Source: CAZCTC01 sp964501335
Lineage (GTDB): Bacteria; Chloroflexota; Anaerolineae; B4-G1; SLSP01
NCBI GenBank assembly: GCA_964501335.1
Contig: CAZCTC010000055.1
Coordinates: 1 to 53,488 of the forward strand
Length of the DNA: 53,488 nt
Direction of reading: 5' to 3'
Shown one piece after another: positions 31,618-41,038 of the stretch. The notes beneath the pieces are model-generated. The model ran no database searches, had not been told where the DNA came from, and was given only the letters and a program-made list of their open reading frames with translations. The translations under genes were made by a program, and so were the position numbers. Within the stretch, counting starts at the first letter, position 1, and every line of letters begins with the position of its first letter.

Positions 31618-33201
31618 TCAGAAAATCACCACCCCCGGCAGCCGCTCCCGCAGCGCAGCCTTCTCTTCCTCTGTAAGCGCCATATTGCAGAACAACCGCT
31701 TCAGATTCTTCAGTTTAGCCAGCTCGCCTTCGCTGCGCTGCAATGCCACCTTGCTCAGCTCAAGCTCTTCCAACGTCTGCATCTCGGCAATCGAATCCGG
31801 CAGCAGCGCCTGCCATTCCAGCTTCAACTCCCGCAGCGGCAATCGGCTCAAGCTCTCCGGCAACTTGAAGTGCGCATCTTTTTCCAACCCGTAATTGGCC
31901 AGCAACCGCAACGTCTGAAGATGGGTCAACTTCCCGATGTTTTCCGGGAAAGGATATGCCATACCTACGCTCAAATAGGAAAAGTGAGGCAGATCGCCCA
32001 GTTTATCGAAAAGATCCGCCAGATCCACCTGATCGGTATACTCCAGCACCAACGATTCCAATGCCTGTAATTTCCGAATACTTTCAGGCAATCGCTTGAT
32101 TTTGGTATTGCCCAGATTCAACGACTTGAGCGACTGCAAATCACCGATCGTTTCCGGCAATTCAGTCATTGCACAGGCAAACAGGCTCAATTTAGTCAAC
32201 CGCGACAGCTTCCCGATCTCTTCCGGCAACACGGCAAGTTTGCTGTTATAGGCCAGATCCAACTCTTCCAGCATGGCCAGATCCCCAATGCCGGCGGGTA
32301 AACGGTCGATCTCATAATTGTAGGCCAGATTGAGCTTCTTAAGCGTCGCCATCCGCCCGATACCTTCCGGCACCGCCGTCAGGCCATTCATGTTCAAATC
32401 GAGAAACCGCAATTCCAGCATATCGAAAAGCCGATCCGGAATCTCGGCCAGCTTATTGCGCGAGAACTGCAACTTCCGCAAATTCCCGCATTGATAGACG
32501 ATCTCCGGGATCTCGGTCATCCCGTTCTGATCGTAAATCAACACCTTTTCTTTCTCCGGATCGTATTCCGGTTCCGGCCGGGGACCGTCGAGCGCTTGCA
32601 GGCTCTCATCCAGCCACCATTCCATAAAATCGAAAAAGCCGAACGGCTGTTCATGCTTATAACAGGGAAAACCATAGCCGTCGCTGTGATAGTACCAGAC
32701 AGTGCCGTATTGCTCTCCGCTGACGATCAGCACATAATAACCGCCGCAGCCATATTCGCAGAGATATACCATGCCGGGCAGATCGTCCGGGAAGTCGAAA
32801 TTCAACGGATCGTCGGTCTCCCAGCTTTCCACCGCTCGGATTTGATTCCACACTTCGTCGGTGTGAAACGGAAAGGGCCTAAAATAATCCTCAAAATACT
32901 CCTGCTCGGTTGAAAAATGTTCGACGAGCGCATCGACCGCCTGCCCCAACGAGTAGAGCCCGTAGAAAGGCCCGGCCCCTCCGTCGGCAATCTTCGTCAG
33001 ATACAACCGATATTCAGGCGGCAGAACAACAGCCGAAGCCCCCTCAAATTCGGCGACATCTTCCTCTGTCGCACAGGGATTCAGGATGTACTGATGACCT
33101 GCCCACGGCTCATTGGAACCGAAGGTGGCAAATTCGGTGTCCCGCGTGCGCAAAGTCTCCAGCTTGTTCCGAATGATTTCCAGACGTTCTTCAATTTCCA
33201 T
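31618..33201 (-). CDS. SUKH/SMI1 domain fused to leucine-rich repeats
   Basis: This 527-residue cytoplasmic protein begins with a SMI1/KNR4 (SUKH) domain (about 1-200: WAGHQYILNP, FEGASAVVLPPEYRLYLTKI, ADGGAGPFYGLYSL). A leucine-rich-repeat solenoid of about ten repeats follows (LRFLDLNMNGLTAVPEGIG, LKSLNLGNTKIKRLPESI and others). SUKH domains bind toxins in polymorphic toxin systems or act as protein scaffolds, and LRRs bind proteins. I infer a binding or decoy protein. No signal peptide and no toxin gene nearby. An octamer tract and hairpin lie between its start and the cyclase gene upstream. Confidence 0.85.
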   Translation of the reverse strand: MEIEERLEIIRNKLETLRTRDTEFATFGSNEPWAGHQYILNPCATEEDVAEFEGASAVVLPPEYRLYLTKIADGGAGPFYGLYSLGQAVDALVEHFSTEQEYFEDYFRPFPFHTDEVWNQIRAVESWETDDPLNFDFPDDLPGMVYLCEYGCGGYYVLIVSGEQYGTVWYYHSDGYGFPCYKHEQPFGFFDFMEWWLDESLQALDGPRPEPEYDPEKEKVLIYDQNGMTEIPEIVYQCGNLRKLQFSRNKLAEIPDRLFDMLELRFLDLNMNGLTAVPEGIGRMATLKKLNLAYNYEIDRLPAGIGDLAMLEELDLAYNSKLAVLPEEIGKLSRLTKLSLFACAMTELPETIGDLQSLKSLNLGNTKIKRLPESIRKLQALESLVLEYTDQVDLADLFDKLGDLPHFSYLSVGMAYPFPENIGKLTHLQTLRLLANYGLEKDAHFKLPESLSRLPLRELKLEWQALLPDSIAEMQTLEELELSKVALQRSEGELAKLKNLKRLFCNMALTEEEKAALRERLPGVVIF

Positions 33202-33226
33202 AGATATCCTCTGATGTTTTCAAACT

Positions 33227-33261
33227 GTATTTCGGCGGCCTCAGAAGGCCGCCGAAAATAC
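33227..33261. terminator. Hairpin between the SUKH-LRR and cyclase genes
   Basis: GTATTTCGGCGGCCT pairs with AGGCCGCCGAAAATAC around loop CAGA, with one bulged base. It belongs to the same hairpin class as the dispersed elements but has no GCGTC block. It would end transcription coming from the cyclase gene. Confidence 0.6.
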
Positions 33262-33271
33262 AAGCTTTTTC

Positions 33272-33311
33272 CTTCCAGTCTTCCAACCTTCCACTCTTCC
33301 AATCTTCCACT
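33272..33311. repeat. Octamer tract abutting the response-regulator cyclase stop codon
   Basis: Five 8-bp units CTTCCAGT, CTTCCAAC, CTTCCACT, CTTCCAAT and CTTCCACT end one base before the stop codon at 33313. Confidence 0.9.
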
Positions 33312-33312
33312 C

Positions 33313-34350
33313 TTACTTCCGCCCCAGCAGGAAGTAGGTAGTCATCTCTCCCTTGCCTTTGACGTTGATCGTACCCCGCGATTCAAAATGATAGAAATCA
33401 CGCAGCCGCTCGTACGTCGTCTCGGTAACCTGGATGGTGCCGGCATTGCCGTGCGATTCCATCCGGCTGGCCGTATTAACCGTATCCCCCCAGACATCGT
33501 AACTGAATTTCTTGCTGCCGATCACCCCGGCCACCACCGGCCCGGTCGCAATGCCCACCCGAATGGCAAACGACCGGCCGCTTTGATCCGAGAAGCTGGT
33601 AATCCCTTTTTGCATCTCCAGCGCCATCTCGGCAATCGCCCGGGCATGGTCCTCGCGCGGCTGCGGCAGGCCCCCCACCACCATATAAGCATCCCCGATC
33701 GTTTTGATCTTTTCCAGCCCATATTTCCCGGCCAGCTGATCGAAAAACGAGAAGATCTCATTCAACATCGAAATCAACTTGCCCGGAGTCGTCGTCGAAG
33801 AAAGCACGGTGAAATTAACGATGTCGGCAAAAAGCACGGTCACCTCGCCGTAATTGTCGGCGATTGTCTGCTCCCCCTGCTTCAAACGATCGGCAATGGG
33901 TTCCGGCAAAATGTTCAGCAACAACCGTTCCGAAAGTTCCTGCTCCTGCTGTAACTTCTCCCGCGCCAGCTTGAGCATCAATTGCGTCTTGACCCGCGCC
34001 TGCACGATCGACGGGCTGATCGGTTTGGTAATATAATCCACCGCGCCCAGGGCAAACCCCAACGTCTCATCCTCGACCTCGCCCTTGGCCGTGATAAAGA
34101 TGACCGGGATGTCGCGCGTGCGCGGCTCTGATTTCAAACGGCGGCAAACTTCATAGCCGTCCATCCCTGGCATCATCACATCCAACAGAATCAGATCGGG
34201 CGGATTGTCCGAAAGGGCTCGCTGCAACGCCTTCTCTCCGTTCAAGGCCACGATGCGCTTGTAATCGGTCAGCACGCTCCCCAAAATGTCGATGTTTTCA
34301 GGTGTATCGTCCACAATCAAAATTCGCTGCTGAGCCAGTTTGTCATCCAT
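33313..34350 (-). CDS. Response regulator with adenylate cyclase output
   Basis: This 345-residue protein has a receiver domain (1-125; acidic DD at 14-15, phospho-Asp57 in ILLDVMMPGMDG, signature Lys in YITKPIS). A coiled linker (130-165) leads to a class III cyclase domain (about 170-340). Metal-binding Asp residues are in VLFADIVNF and KIKTIGDAYM, and the Lys of KIKTIGD with the Asp of SYDVWGDTVN is the pair that selects adenine. So it should make cAMP under control of a kinase. The 1983-residue hybrid kinase ends 201 nt upstream on the same strand and is the likely partner. Confidence 0.92.
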   Translation of the reverse strand: MDDKLAQQRILIVDDTPENIDILGSVLTDYKRIVALNGEKALQRALSDNPPDLILLDVMMPGMDGYEVCRRLKSEPRTRDIPVIFITAKGEVEDETLGFALGAVDYITKPISPSIVQARVKTQLMLKLAREKLQQEQELSERLLLNILPEPIADRLKQGEQTIADNYGEVTVLFADIVNFTVLSSTTTPGKLISMLNEIFSFFDQLAGKYGLEKIKTIGDAYMVVGGLPQPREDHARAIAEMALEMQKGITSFSDQSGRSFAIRVGIATGPVVAGVIGSKKFSYDVWGDTVNTASRMESHGNAGTIQVTETTYERLRDFYHFESRGTINVKGKGEMTTYFLLGRK

Positions 34351-34388
34351 AAAGTCCTCTCCTCATTTCTGCTCTGTTCCCTCTCCGC

Positions 34389-34492
34389 TAACGTCCCGCA
34401 AATGGCCTTTTACAGGTAAAGAACGACGCGCTGGATAGGAAAAGAAGTTTTTTGTTGATGTTTTCGCGGGCTTCAGAAAGCCCACGAAAACA
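34389..34492 (-). repeat. Hairpin/GCGTC element, reverse orientation, after the hybrid kinase
   Basis: The hairpin has 15-bp arms (34459-34473 with 34478-34492, one mismatch, loop CAGA). Read on the minus strand, the linker and block GCGCGTCG...GCGGGACGTTA follow. Confidence 0.75.
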
Positions 34493-34504
34493 AGGGGTTT
34501 TATT

Positions 34505-34550
34505 CTTCCAATCTTCCAGTCTTCCCTCTTCCAGTCTTCCAGCCTTCCAT
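34505..34550. repeat. Octamer tract abutting the hybrid kinase stop codon
   Basis: Units CTTCCAAT, CTTCCAGT, CTTCCCT, CTTCCAGT, CTTCCAGC and CTTCCAT (two are 7 bp) end one base before the stop codon at 34552. Confidence 0.9.
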
Positions 34551-34551
34551 C

Positions 34552-37500
34552 TTACCGGCTGCTTTCTACTTCCCCCAAAATCTTCAGCGCTTTGCCGAAA
34601 TCGTACCCCCCCAGCGCCTTGGAGATCTCCTGAAGAGCGGCTTCCACCGTAGTCCCTTTGACCTTGTCCTGCAACTCCGTCAGACAATCCATCGCTTCCA
34701 TATCGTCGTCTTCCAACAAGGCCCGCAGCCGCTTCAACACTGGAGCAATCTCCTCCATATTCACGGTAGCCGCCGACGCTTCCCCCCCGGCCGGCTGAGG
34801 CTTTGCTGCCGGTTCCAGCAACGCAATCGATTGCATCACCGTTTTCAATTCCTGGCTGAAGACCTCCAGCAACGGCAGTACATCGTTCCGCTCTTCTTTG
34901 ATAGCGGCCTCCAGCTCTTTCGATGCATGTTGCAATCCCGTCGCCCCCAGATTGCCGGCCACGCCCTTGAGCGTATGAGCCAGACGCACCGCCAGCTGAA
35001 TATCGTGGCTCTTCCACGCCTCCAGGATCTCCGTGTCCGCCTGCACTTTGCTTTCCGCAAATTTCAACAGCAATTTCCGATAAGCCGCCCGGTTGCCGAC
35101 CATTCGCTCCAGCCCCGCAGCAATATCGATGCCCGGCAGAGACGGGAAAGCCGGCTCCGATTCCACCGGAACCGCCGTCGCCTGATAGGGGGTGCGCGTT
35201 CCCGGCTTGACCCAACGGGTCAACGCCGCAAACAGCTCCTGCGGATCGATCGGCTTGGTCACATAGTCGTTCATCCCCGCCGCCAGACAGCGTTCCGCCA
35301 CCCCGCTCATCGCATCCGCCGTCATCGCAATAATCGGCAGCCGGGTATAACCCGCCTTGCGGATCTCCTGGGTCGCCGTATAACCGTCCATCTCCGGCAT
35401 CTGCAAATCCATGCAGACCACATCGAAATCGCCCTTGCGCTCCGCCACCAGATTGACCGCAATCCGGCCGTCGCTCGCCATCGTGACCCAGAACCCTTCC
35501 CGGGTCAGCAACTCGCCCGCCACCAGCTGATTCACCTCATTGTCTTCCACCAGCAGGATATGCGCGCCCCGAATCTCTTCAAAACCGGTCGGCCGTTGAT
35601 CCGACAGCGCCCCCGAATGCGACCGTTTCTCAATCTGCTCCCCAAATGCTTCCATGACCGCATCCAGCAACACCGACGGGCTGATCGGCTTGACCAGGAA
35701 CCCGTCCAACCGGGCCGATTGCGCCTGCTTCAACACCTCTTCCCGCCCGTAAGCCGTCACCATAATGATCATCGGCATGGCCGGCAAATTTGTATTGGAT
35801 TTGATCTGCATGGCCGCCTCGATCCCATCCATGCCCGGCATCTTCCAGTCCATCAGGATCACATTGTAAGGCCGCTCGTTGCGCTGCTGACTCGCTTCGA
35901 CCGCCTCCAACGCTTCCAGCCCCGAGTTGGCCGTCACCACTTCCCACTGGAACTTCTCCAGGGTCGCCTTCAAAATCTGCCGGGAAGTCTCGTTGTCGTC
36001 CACCACCAGCACCCGCAACATCTCCAGATCCGGCGGAATCCGGCGAGAAGAGCGGGGCGCTTCCGTCTGGCGCCGGCAACGCGCCGTAAACCAGAAGGTG
36101 CTGCCCTTTCCCAATTCGCTCGTCACCCCGATCTTCCCCCCCATCATATCAACCAGCCGTAGACAGATCGCCAGCCCCAACCCCGTACCGCCGTACTTTC
36201 GCGTCGTCGAACTGTCGGCCTGGATAAAAGGCTGGAAAAGATCCGCCATCTGCTGCTCCGTCAACCCGATCCCGGTATCGCGCACCGCCAGCCGCAGCAA
36301 CGTCGAATCGTCGTCCACCTCGACCGGCTGCGCCGTGATCACAATCTCACCCTTCTGCGTGAACTTGACCGCATTGGAGCAGAGGTTGAGCAACACCTGC
36401 CCCAACCGCAGCGGATCGCCCACCAGATCCAGCGGCGTATCCAACGCGATATCGAAGAGCAGCTCGACCCCCTTCTCCGAAGCGTGGATGGCTACCTGAT
36501 TGACGACGTTCTCCAGCACCTCATCCAGGCCGAACGGCACCGACTCAATCGTCAGTTTCCCCGCCTCGATCTTGGAGAAATCCAGAATATCGTTGATGAT
36601 ATGGAGCAGATTGTGGGAAGAAGCCAGAATCTTGCTCACATAATCTTCCTGCTTCGAGGTCAATTCAGTCTGCAAGGTCAGATGGCTCAGGCCGATAATG
36701 GCATTCATCGGCGTACGGATCTCATGGCTCATCCGGGCCAGGAATTCACTCTTGGCGCGCGTGGCCAGCTCCGCGGCCTCCTTCGCCTTGTGCAATTCCT
36801 CCTCCGACTCCTTCCGCTGCGCCACCTGCCAGAGCGTCTCCATCATCAACATCAACTGCCGCAAATCCAGCGCCGTATAGCTGCCCTCTTTGTTGGCCAC
36901 CCCCACCAGCGCCACCTTCCGGTTGTCCATCACCACCGGGAAGGTCAGATAGCGTTGAATGTTCATATCGCCCACCGGATAGATGCCCGCGACCGCCCCC
37001 CGATGGGCCGAAAAATCGTTAAAAATCATCGGCTCGCCATGCCGCAGCGGCTCGCCCACAATCCCCAAATCCCGCAACGCAAAAACCCGGGCCGGCTCCG
37101 GCTCCACACATTCCGGAATGACATTGGAGAAGAAAGAAACCAGCGTCAACGTCTGCGCCCCATCGTCATAGCGGAAAATATAACCGCTCTCGCTCTCCGA
37201 AAGCGCCACCGCCTCGCTCAGCGCATAATCCAACAGCTCCCGGATGGTGCCCGGATTGTATTGCGAGATCTTCAACATGCTCTGCAACCGCCGGGCATCC
37301 TGCCGGCGTTCCTCATCCGCCAGCTTCCGCTCGGTGATATCATGGCTGATACTGAAGAGGCCGATGATCTCCCCGTTCTTTCCCAACAACGGCCGTTTCG
37401 ACGAAGAAACCCATCCCAGCGTCCCGTCGGGCCGCCGATAGGGCTCCTCGTGATTGAGCAATTCGCGCCCTTCCGCAATCACGGTCCGCTCGAAATCAGC

Positions 37501-40500
37501 ATAACGCTCCGCATATTCACGAGGAAAAACGTCGAAATCGGTCTTGCCGACCAGCTCGCGCCAGTTGTCGTGCCCCACCAGCCGGGCAAAGTCGCGGCTG
37601 GTCGCCGTAAAGCGATAATCTCGATCTTTGATGTAGATAAAGTCCCGCGTCGCATCCAGCAACGCCAGGAAATCCCGATTCATCACCAGCAACTGATCGG
37701 AAAGCTGCTGCATCCGTTCCTCAGCCCGCTTGCGTTCGGTGACATCGTGGATCGACTCGATGGCCCCCGCCACCCGGCCGTCCGCATCGTAGAGCACCCC
37801 CGCCACCCCCCACAAATGCAGGCCGTTCTCGCCGAGGGTCGGCATAAAGCTCTCCATCGTCAACAGATTGCCCAACCGATGCACATTGCGATAATTCTGC
37901 TCGACCTCTTTCGGCGGCAACAAAGCCAGATCGATCAACAAAGGATGGGGCTCGCGATAAAAAGGTAAGGCATAGATCTCATTCCCCTTGCCGAGCACCT
38001 CCAGAGCATCCATCCCGGTCAGCTCTTCCATCGCCCGGTTCCAGGAAATCACCTTGCCCTCGGCATCGATCACCAGCGTGGCATCCGGCAGGAAATTGAT
38101 AATATCGGAGAGCCGCTGCTCCGACTGTTTCAACGCCAGTTCCGTGCGTTTGCGATCGGTAATATCCTGGAAGACCGCCTGGATGGCCGGCGCGCCCTGA
38201 TAATAGGTCAGCGTGCTGGCCGACATCACATCGAACACCTCGCCGTTCAGCCGGAGGAATTTGTACTCCGCAAAATCGTTGCTCTCAACCCCTTGATAGT
38301 GATCCTCAACCCGCTTGAGCACCGCCAGCCGGGAATCCGGATGGATGTAATCCAGCACCGGCCGCCCGATCAGATCCTCCACACAGCTCCCGCCCATCGT
38401 CTTGACCGCAGCCGCGTTCGCATAGACCGCCACGCCGTCCTGATAGACCACCACGGCTTCCGGCGATAGGTCCACCAACCGGAAGTAGCTCTGCTCGCTC
38501 TCCTCCAGCTCCATCTGCATGGTCTTAAGCGGGGTAATATCGCGGCTCCCGATCACCGCGCCGGCAATCCGCCCCTCGGCATCCCGATAGGGAGAATAGG
38601 TAACATTGTAGAAATAACGCCCGTAATCGCCGAAATCGAACCAGGCATCGTACTGCGCCATCCCTCCGGCCAGCGCCTGCTCCAGACAGGGCCGGGATTG
38701 CCGCTCATAAATCTCCTGGCCGAGAAAATCAGCCAGATGATGGCCGATCAGCTCATCCCGACTCCGCCCGCTGGCCCGCAGATAGGCCTCGTTCACAATC
38801 AAATAACGCCCCTCCAGATCCACCAGCGAAATCAGATCGGGGAGCACCGCCACAATCCGCTCGTATTGCAGCAGACGGGTTTCCGCTTCCTGCCGGCGAG
38901 TGATATCGGTGATAAACCCTTCCAGCGCCATCAACTCGCCTTTATCGTCGTAGAGCCCTCGACCGCGCTCCCATACCCATTTGAGCGCGCCGTCGGGCAG
39001 GAGCAGCCGATAGGTGATCTCATAGGAATCCCCGGCCGCCAGCGCCGCCTGGATCTGATCCCATACCCCTTCCCGTTCCTCAGGATGGATCAAATCGCGG
39101 TACGAGGTCTGATTGGCGTAGAAATCCTCGGGGGTAATACCGGTCAACGGCACGCTGCCGTCGCTGACGAAGACCATCGTCCAGGTGCGATCGTTCAAAC
39201 AGCGATAGACCATGCCCGGCACATTGGCCAGCACGGTCGCCAGCTGCCGCTCGCGTTCGCGGATCTCCGCCCGGGCCTGCTGTTCCTGTTGCAACCGCCG
39301 GGCCTCCAGCGACCGCAGCTCCGATTCCTGACGCGCCCGCTGCGCCACAAAGACAATCAGGCCGATAAAGAGCAGCAACAACGGCAACACCGGCGCCGTC
39401 TCCAGGAAAGCGGCCCAGTAGATCTCCGACTGCGGCACCGTCAGAACATAAGTCCAGGGCATATTGGAGATCGGCCGGACATAGACATAAGAACCGTCCA
39501 TCGTCTGAATGCTCTCCGCAGTAATGCCCAACAACTTCGCCGGACTGAGCGTCAGCCCGGTGGAGATGCTCTGTTCAAAGGTGAGGATCTCAGTCTGGGT
39601 CGCCCCGGCGGAATAGGCTACAATCTGCATCTCCTTATTGACGATCCAGACCTTCTCCCCGTTATACAGAGGTTGGGCAAACAACCCCTGCAAGGTAGAA
39701 AGCTTATAATCGACCCCCACAAAGCCGCGATATTCGGCCCCTTCATAGATCGGCTCGGCCAGTGTCGCGACCGGCCCATTGTTCAAGGCATCGAAATAAA
39801 CCGGCATCATATAAAAGCTGCGGGTAGGATTGTCCTCCGGCGTCCCGCCGGCAAAAGCCCAATCTTCGGTCATCGAAGGATCGAGGAATTTACTGTCAAA
39901 GTTTTCCAACGGGGGGAGAGGATAATAAACATAAAACTTCCGCCGGGAAAGATAATAAGCCGCCGTGAGGCCGGGTTTGTTCTCCAGAGCCAGACGCAGG
40001 TTCGGCGCCAGCGAAAGGCCCATATTGATCTCCCGCTCCAGAGAAACCCGATCGACCTCCGGCGCATCCAGGCCGGTCAGATAAACCGAAGGGGTAAAAA
40101 CCCCGGGCACCGGCATCAACGCATAGCCCCCCTTATCGGGGCGGGGAACGATCCGCGAGAAATCCGGGTCCTCGCCGGAATTGGGGCTGGTGTAATAAGT
40201 ATCCGCCGCCGTCCTTATCCCATCGATCAGATCGACCGTCCAGTTCATCTCCGTATCGAAGCGAGACACCGCATAGTGATGCCGCTGCAACAACTCATTC
40301 TGACGGGAAGCCACCGCCTGCATAAAAAGCGCCACGCCCCCGATCACCACCAACACCAGAAAAATGCCCAGAGCCGCATAAACCAACCGCCGGGAACGGC
40401 TCATCGACTGGCGCAACTGCGCCGCCATCACCGTCGTCGGACGAATTTCGGAGGTACTCCCCTCGCCATATTGAGTTCCCGATCCAGAATTCTGTATGCT

Positions 40501-40503
40501 CAT
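34552..40503 (-). CDS. Giant hybrid sensor histidine kinase (Cache-PAS5-GAF-HisKA-HATPase-REC2-HPt)
   Basis: This is a 1983-residue inner-membrane kinase. A membrane span (about 40-62) and an extracytoplasmic Cache-type sensor (about 70-370) are followed by a second span (about 375-393). Then come five PAS domains (about 420-1075), a GAF-like domain (about 1085-1245), HisKA with His1260 in ARMSHEIRTPMN and an HATPase domain with NAVKFT, DTGIGL and GTGLGLAI. Two receivers (Asp1552 in ILMDWKMPGMDG, Asp1699 in VCMDLQMPEMDG) and an HPt domain (His1843 in AHTLKGVAGNLG) complete the phosphorelay, as in BarA/EvgS-type kinases. The HPt could pass phosphate to the downstream receiver-adenylate cyclase. 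All phosphorylation residues are intact. Confidence 0.93.
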   Translation of the reverse strand: MSIQNSGSGTQYGEGSTSEIRPTTVMAAQLRQSMSRSRRLVYAALGIFLVLVVIGGVALFMQAVASRQNELLQRHHYAVSRFDTEMNWTVDLIDGIRTAADTYYTSPNSGEDPDFSRIVPRPDKGGYALMPVPGVFTPSVYLTGLDAPEVDRVSLEREINMGLSLAPNLRLALENKPGLTAAYYLSRRKFYVYYPLPPLENFDSKFLDPSMTEDWAFAGGTPEDNPTRSFYMMPVYFDALNNGPVATLAEPIYEGAEYRGFVGVDYKLSTLQGLFAQPLYNGEKVWIVNKEMQIVAYSAGATQTEILTFEQSISTGLTLSPAKLLGITAESIQTMDGSYVYVRPISNMPWTYVLTVPQSEIYWAAFLETAPVLPLLLLFIGLIVFVAQRARQESELRSLEARRLQQEQQARAEIRERERQLATVLANVPGMVYRCLNDRTWTMVFVSDGSVPLTGITPEDFYANQTSYRDLIHPEEREGVWDQIQAALAAGDSYEITYRLLLPDGALKWVWERGRGLYDDKGELMALEGFITDITRRQEAETRLLQYERIVAVLPDLISLVDLEGRYLIVNEAYLRASGRSRDELIGHHLADFLGQEIYERQSRPCLEQALAGGMAQYDAWFDFGDYGRYFYNVTYSPYRDAEGRIAGAVIGSRDITPLKTMQMELEESEQSYFRLVDLSPEAVVVYQDGVAVYANAAAVKTMGGSCVEDLIGRPVLDYIHPDSRLAVLKRVEDHYQGVESNDFAEYKFLRLNGEVFDVMSASTLTYYQGAPAIQAVFQDITDRKRTELALKQSEQRLSDIINFLPDATLVIDAEGKVISWNRAMEELTGMDALEVLGKGNEIYALPFYREPHPLLIDLALLPPKEVEQNYRNVHRLGNLLTMESFMPTLGENGLHLWGVAGVLYDADGRVAGAIESIHDVTERKRAEERMQQLSDQLLVMNRDFLALLDATRDFIYIKDRDYRFTATSRDFARLVGHDNWRELVGKTDFDVFPREYAERYADFERTVIAEGRELLNHEEPYRRPDGTLGWVSSSKRPLLGKNGEIIGLFSISHDITERKLADEERRQDARRLQSMLKISQYNPGTIRELLDYALSEAVALSESESGYIFRYDDGAQTLTLVSFFSNVIPECVEPEPARVFALRDLGIVGEPLRHGEPMIFNDFSAHRGAVAGIYPVGDMNIQRYLTFPVVMDNRKVALVGVANKEGSYTALDLRQLMLMMETLWQVAQRKESEEELHKAKEAAELATRAKSEFLARMSHEIRTPMNAIIGLSHLTLQTELTSKQEDYVSKILASSHNLLHIINDILDFSKIEAGKLTIESVPFGLDEVLENVVNQVAIHASEKGVELLFDIALDTPLDLVGDPLRLGQVLLNLCSNAVKFTQKGEIVITAQPVEVDDDSTLLRLAVRDTGIGLTEQQMADLFQPFIQADSSTTRKYGGTGLGLAICLRLVDMMGGKIGVTSELGKGSTFWFTARCRRQTEAPRSSRRIPPDLEMLRVLVVDDNETSRQILKATLEKFQWEVVTANSGLEALEAVEASQQRNERPYNVILMDWKMPGMDGIEAAMQIKSNTNLPAMPMIIMVTAYGREEVLKQAQSARLDGFLVKPISPSVLLDAVMEAFGEQIEKRSHSGALSDQRPTGFEEIRGAHILLVEDNEVNQLVAGELLTREGFWVTMASDGRIAVNLVAERKGDFDVVCMDLQMPEMDGYTATQEIRKAGYTRLPIIAMTADAMSGVAERCLAAGMNDYVTKPIDPQELFAALTRWVKPGTRTPYQATAVPVESEPAFPSLPGIDIAAGLERMVGNRAAYRKLLLKFAESKVQADTEILEAWKSHDIQLAVRLAHTLKGVAGNLGATGLQHASKELEAAIKEERNDVLPLLEVFSQELKTVMQSIALLEPAAKPQPAGGEASAATVNMEEIAPVLKRLRALLEDDDMEAMDCLTELQDKVKGTTVEAALQEISKALGGYDFGKALKILGEVESSR

Positions 40504-40547
40504 AGTCGTTTCTTCAATGCCTCCACAAATTCACCGTGCGCTCTCCC

Positions 40548-40983
40548 TGTCCGACGCGTCGCCTTTTACCCGGCAAAAGCCCTTGGTGGGACGCTAAAAA
40601 GGCCAACCACACAGATCAAAAATTCCTTAACAGGAAGGAAAAAGAGGAAAACACAAGAAAAACATCCCTTTAATCTTATAAGGAAAGTCAGCTTTTGCAA
40701 GAAGAAAATTGAATTGACACGCCTCTTTTTTATGCTAAAGTTATGCACGAAAAAGTAGAAAACAGAAAAATAACTCTCGCTCCCCATCCCGCGCGTCGCT
40801 TTTTACCAGGAAAGCACCTGTTGCGGGACGCTAAAAAACAACGGGGGACAATCCGAAAAACAGAAAAAACCATATTTTCGGCGGCTTCAGAAAGCCGCCG
40901 AAAATATGAATAAAAAAATAACTCTCTCCCCATCCCGCGCGTCGTCTTTTACCGGAAAAACACCTGTTGCGGGACGCTAAAAA
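40548..40983 (+). repeat. Three hairpin/GCGTC element copies upstream of the PAS kinase
   Basis: Blocks without hairpin lie at 40548-40617 (right end CCAACCACACAGATC) and 40779-40834. A full hairpin (40871-40887 with 40892-40908, 17 bp) with block is at 40871-40983. Between the first two lies an AT-rich stretch with a promoter at 40714-40741. The 535-nt gap 40504-41038 holds nothing else. Confidence 0.8.
40714..40741 (+). promoter_or_regulatory. Promoter upstream of the PAS histidine kinase
   Basis: A perfect TTGACA (40714-40719), a 16-nt spacer and TAAAGT (40736-40741) preceded by ATGC (extended -10). The start codon is 300 nt further on, with two repeat copies in between. Confidence 0.55.
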
Positions 40984-41038
40984 GCAACCCAACAATTAAT
41001 TAAAAGAGAAATCGGCATCTTCCCTTATCGAGTGCCAA

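Noticed and set aside
34831..40758. Several long antisense frames (34831-36162, 36484-37968, 38698-40758) opposite the hybrid kinase
   Set aside because: Compositional shadows of a G+C-rich gene, with Arg/His/Gln-rich text and no motifs.
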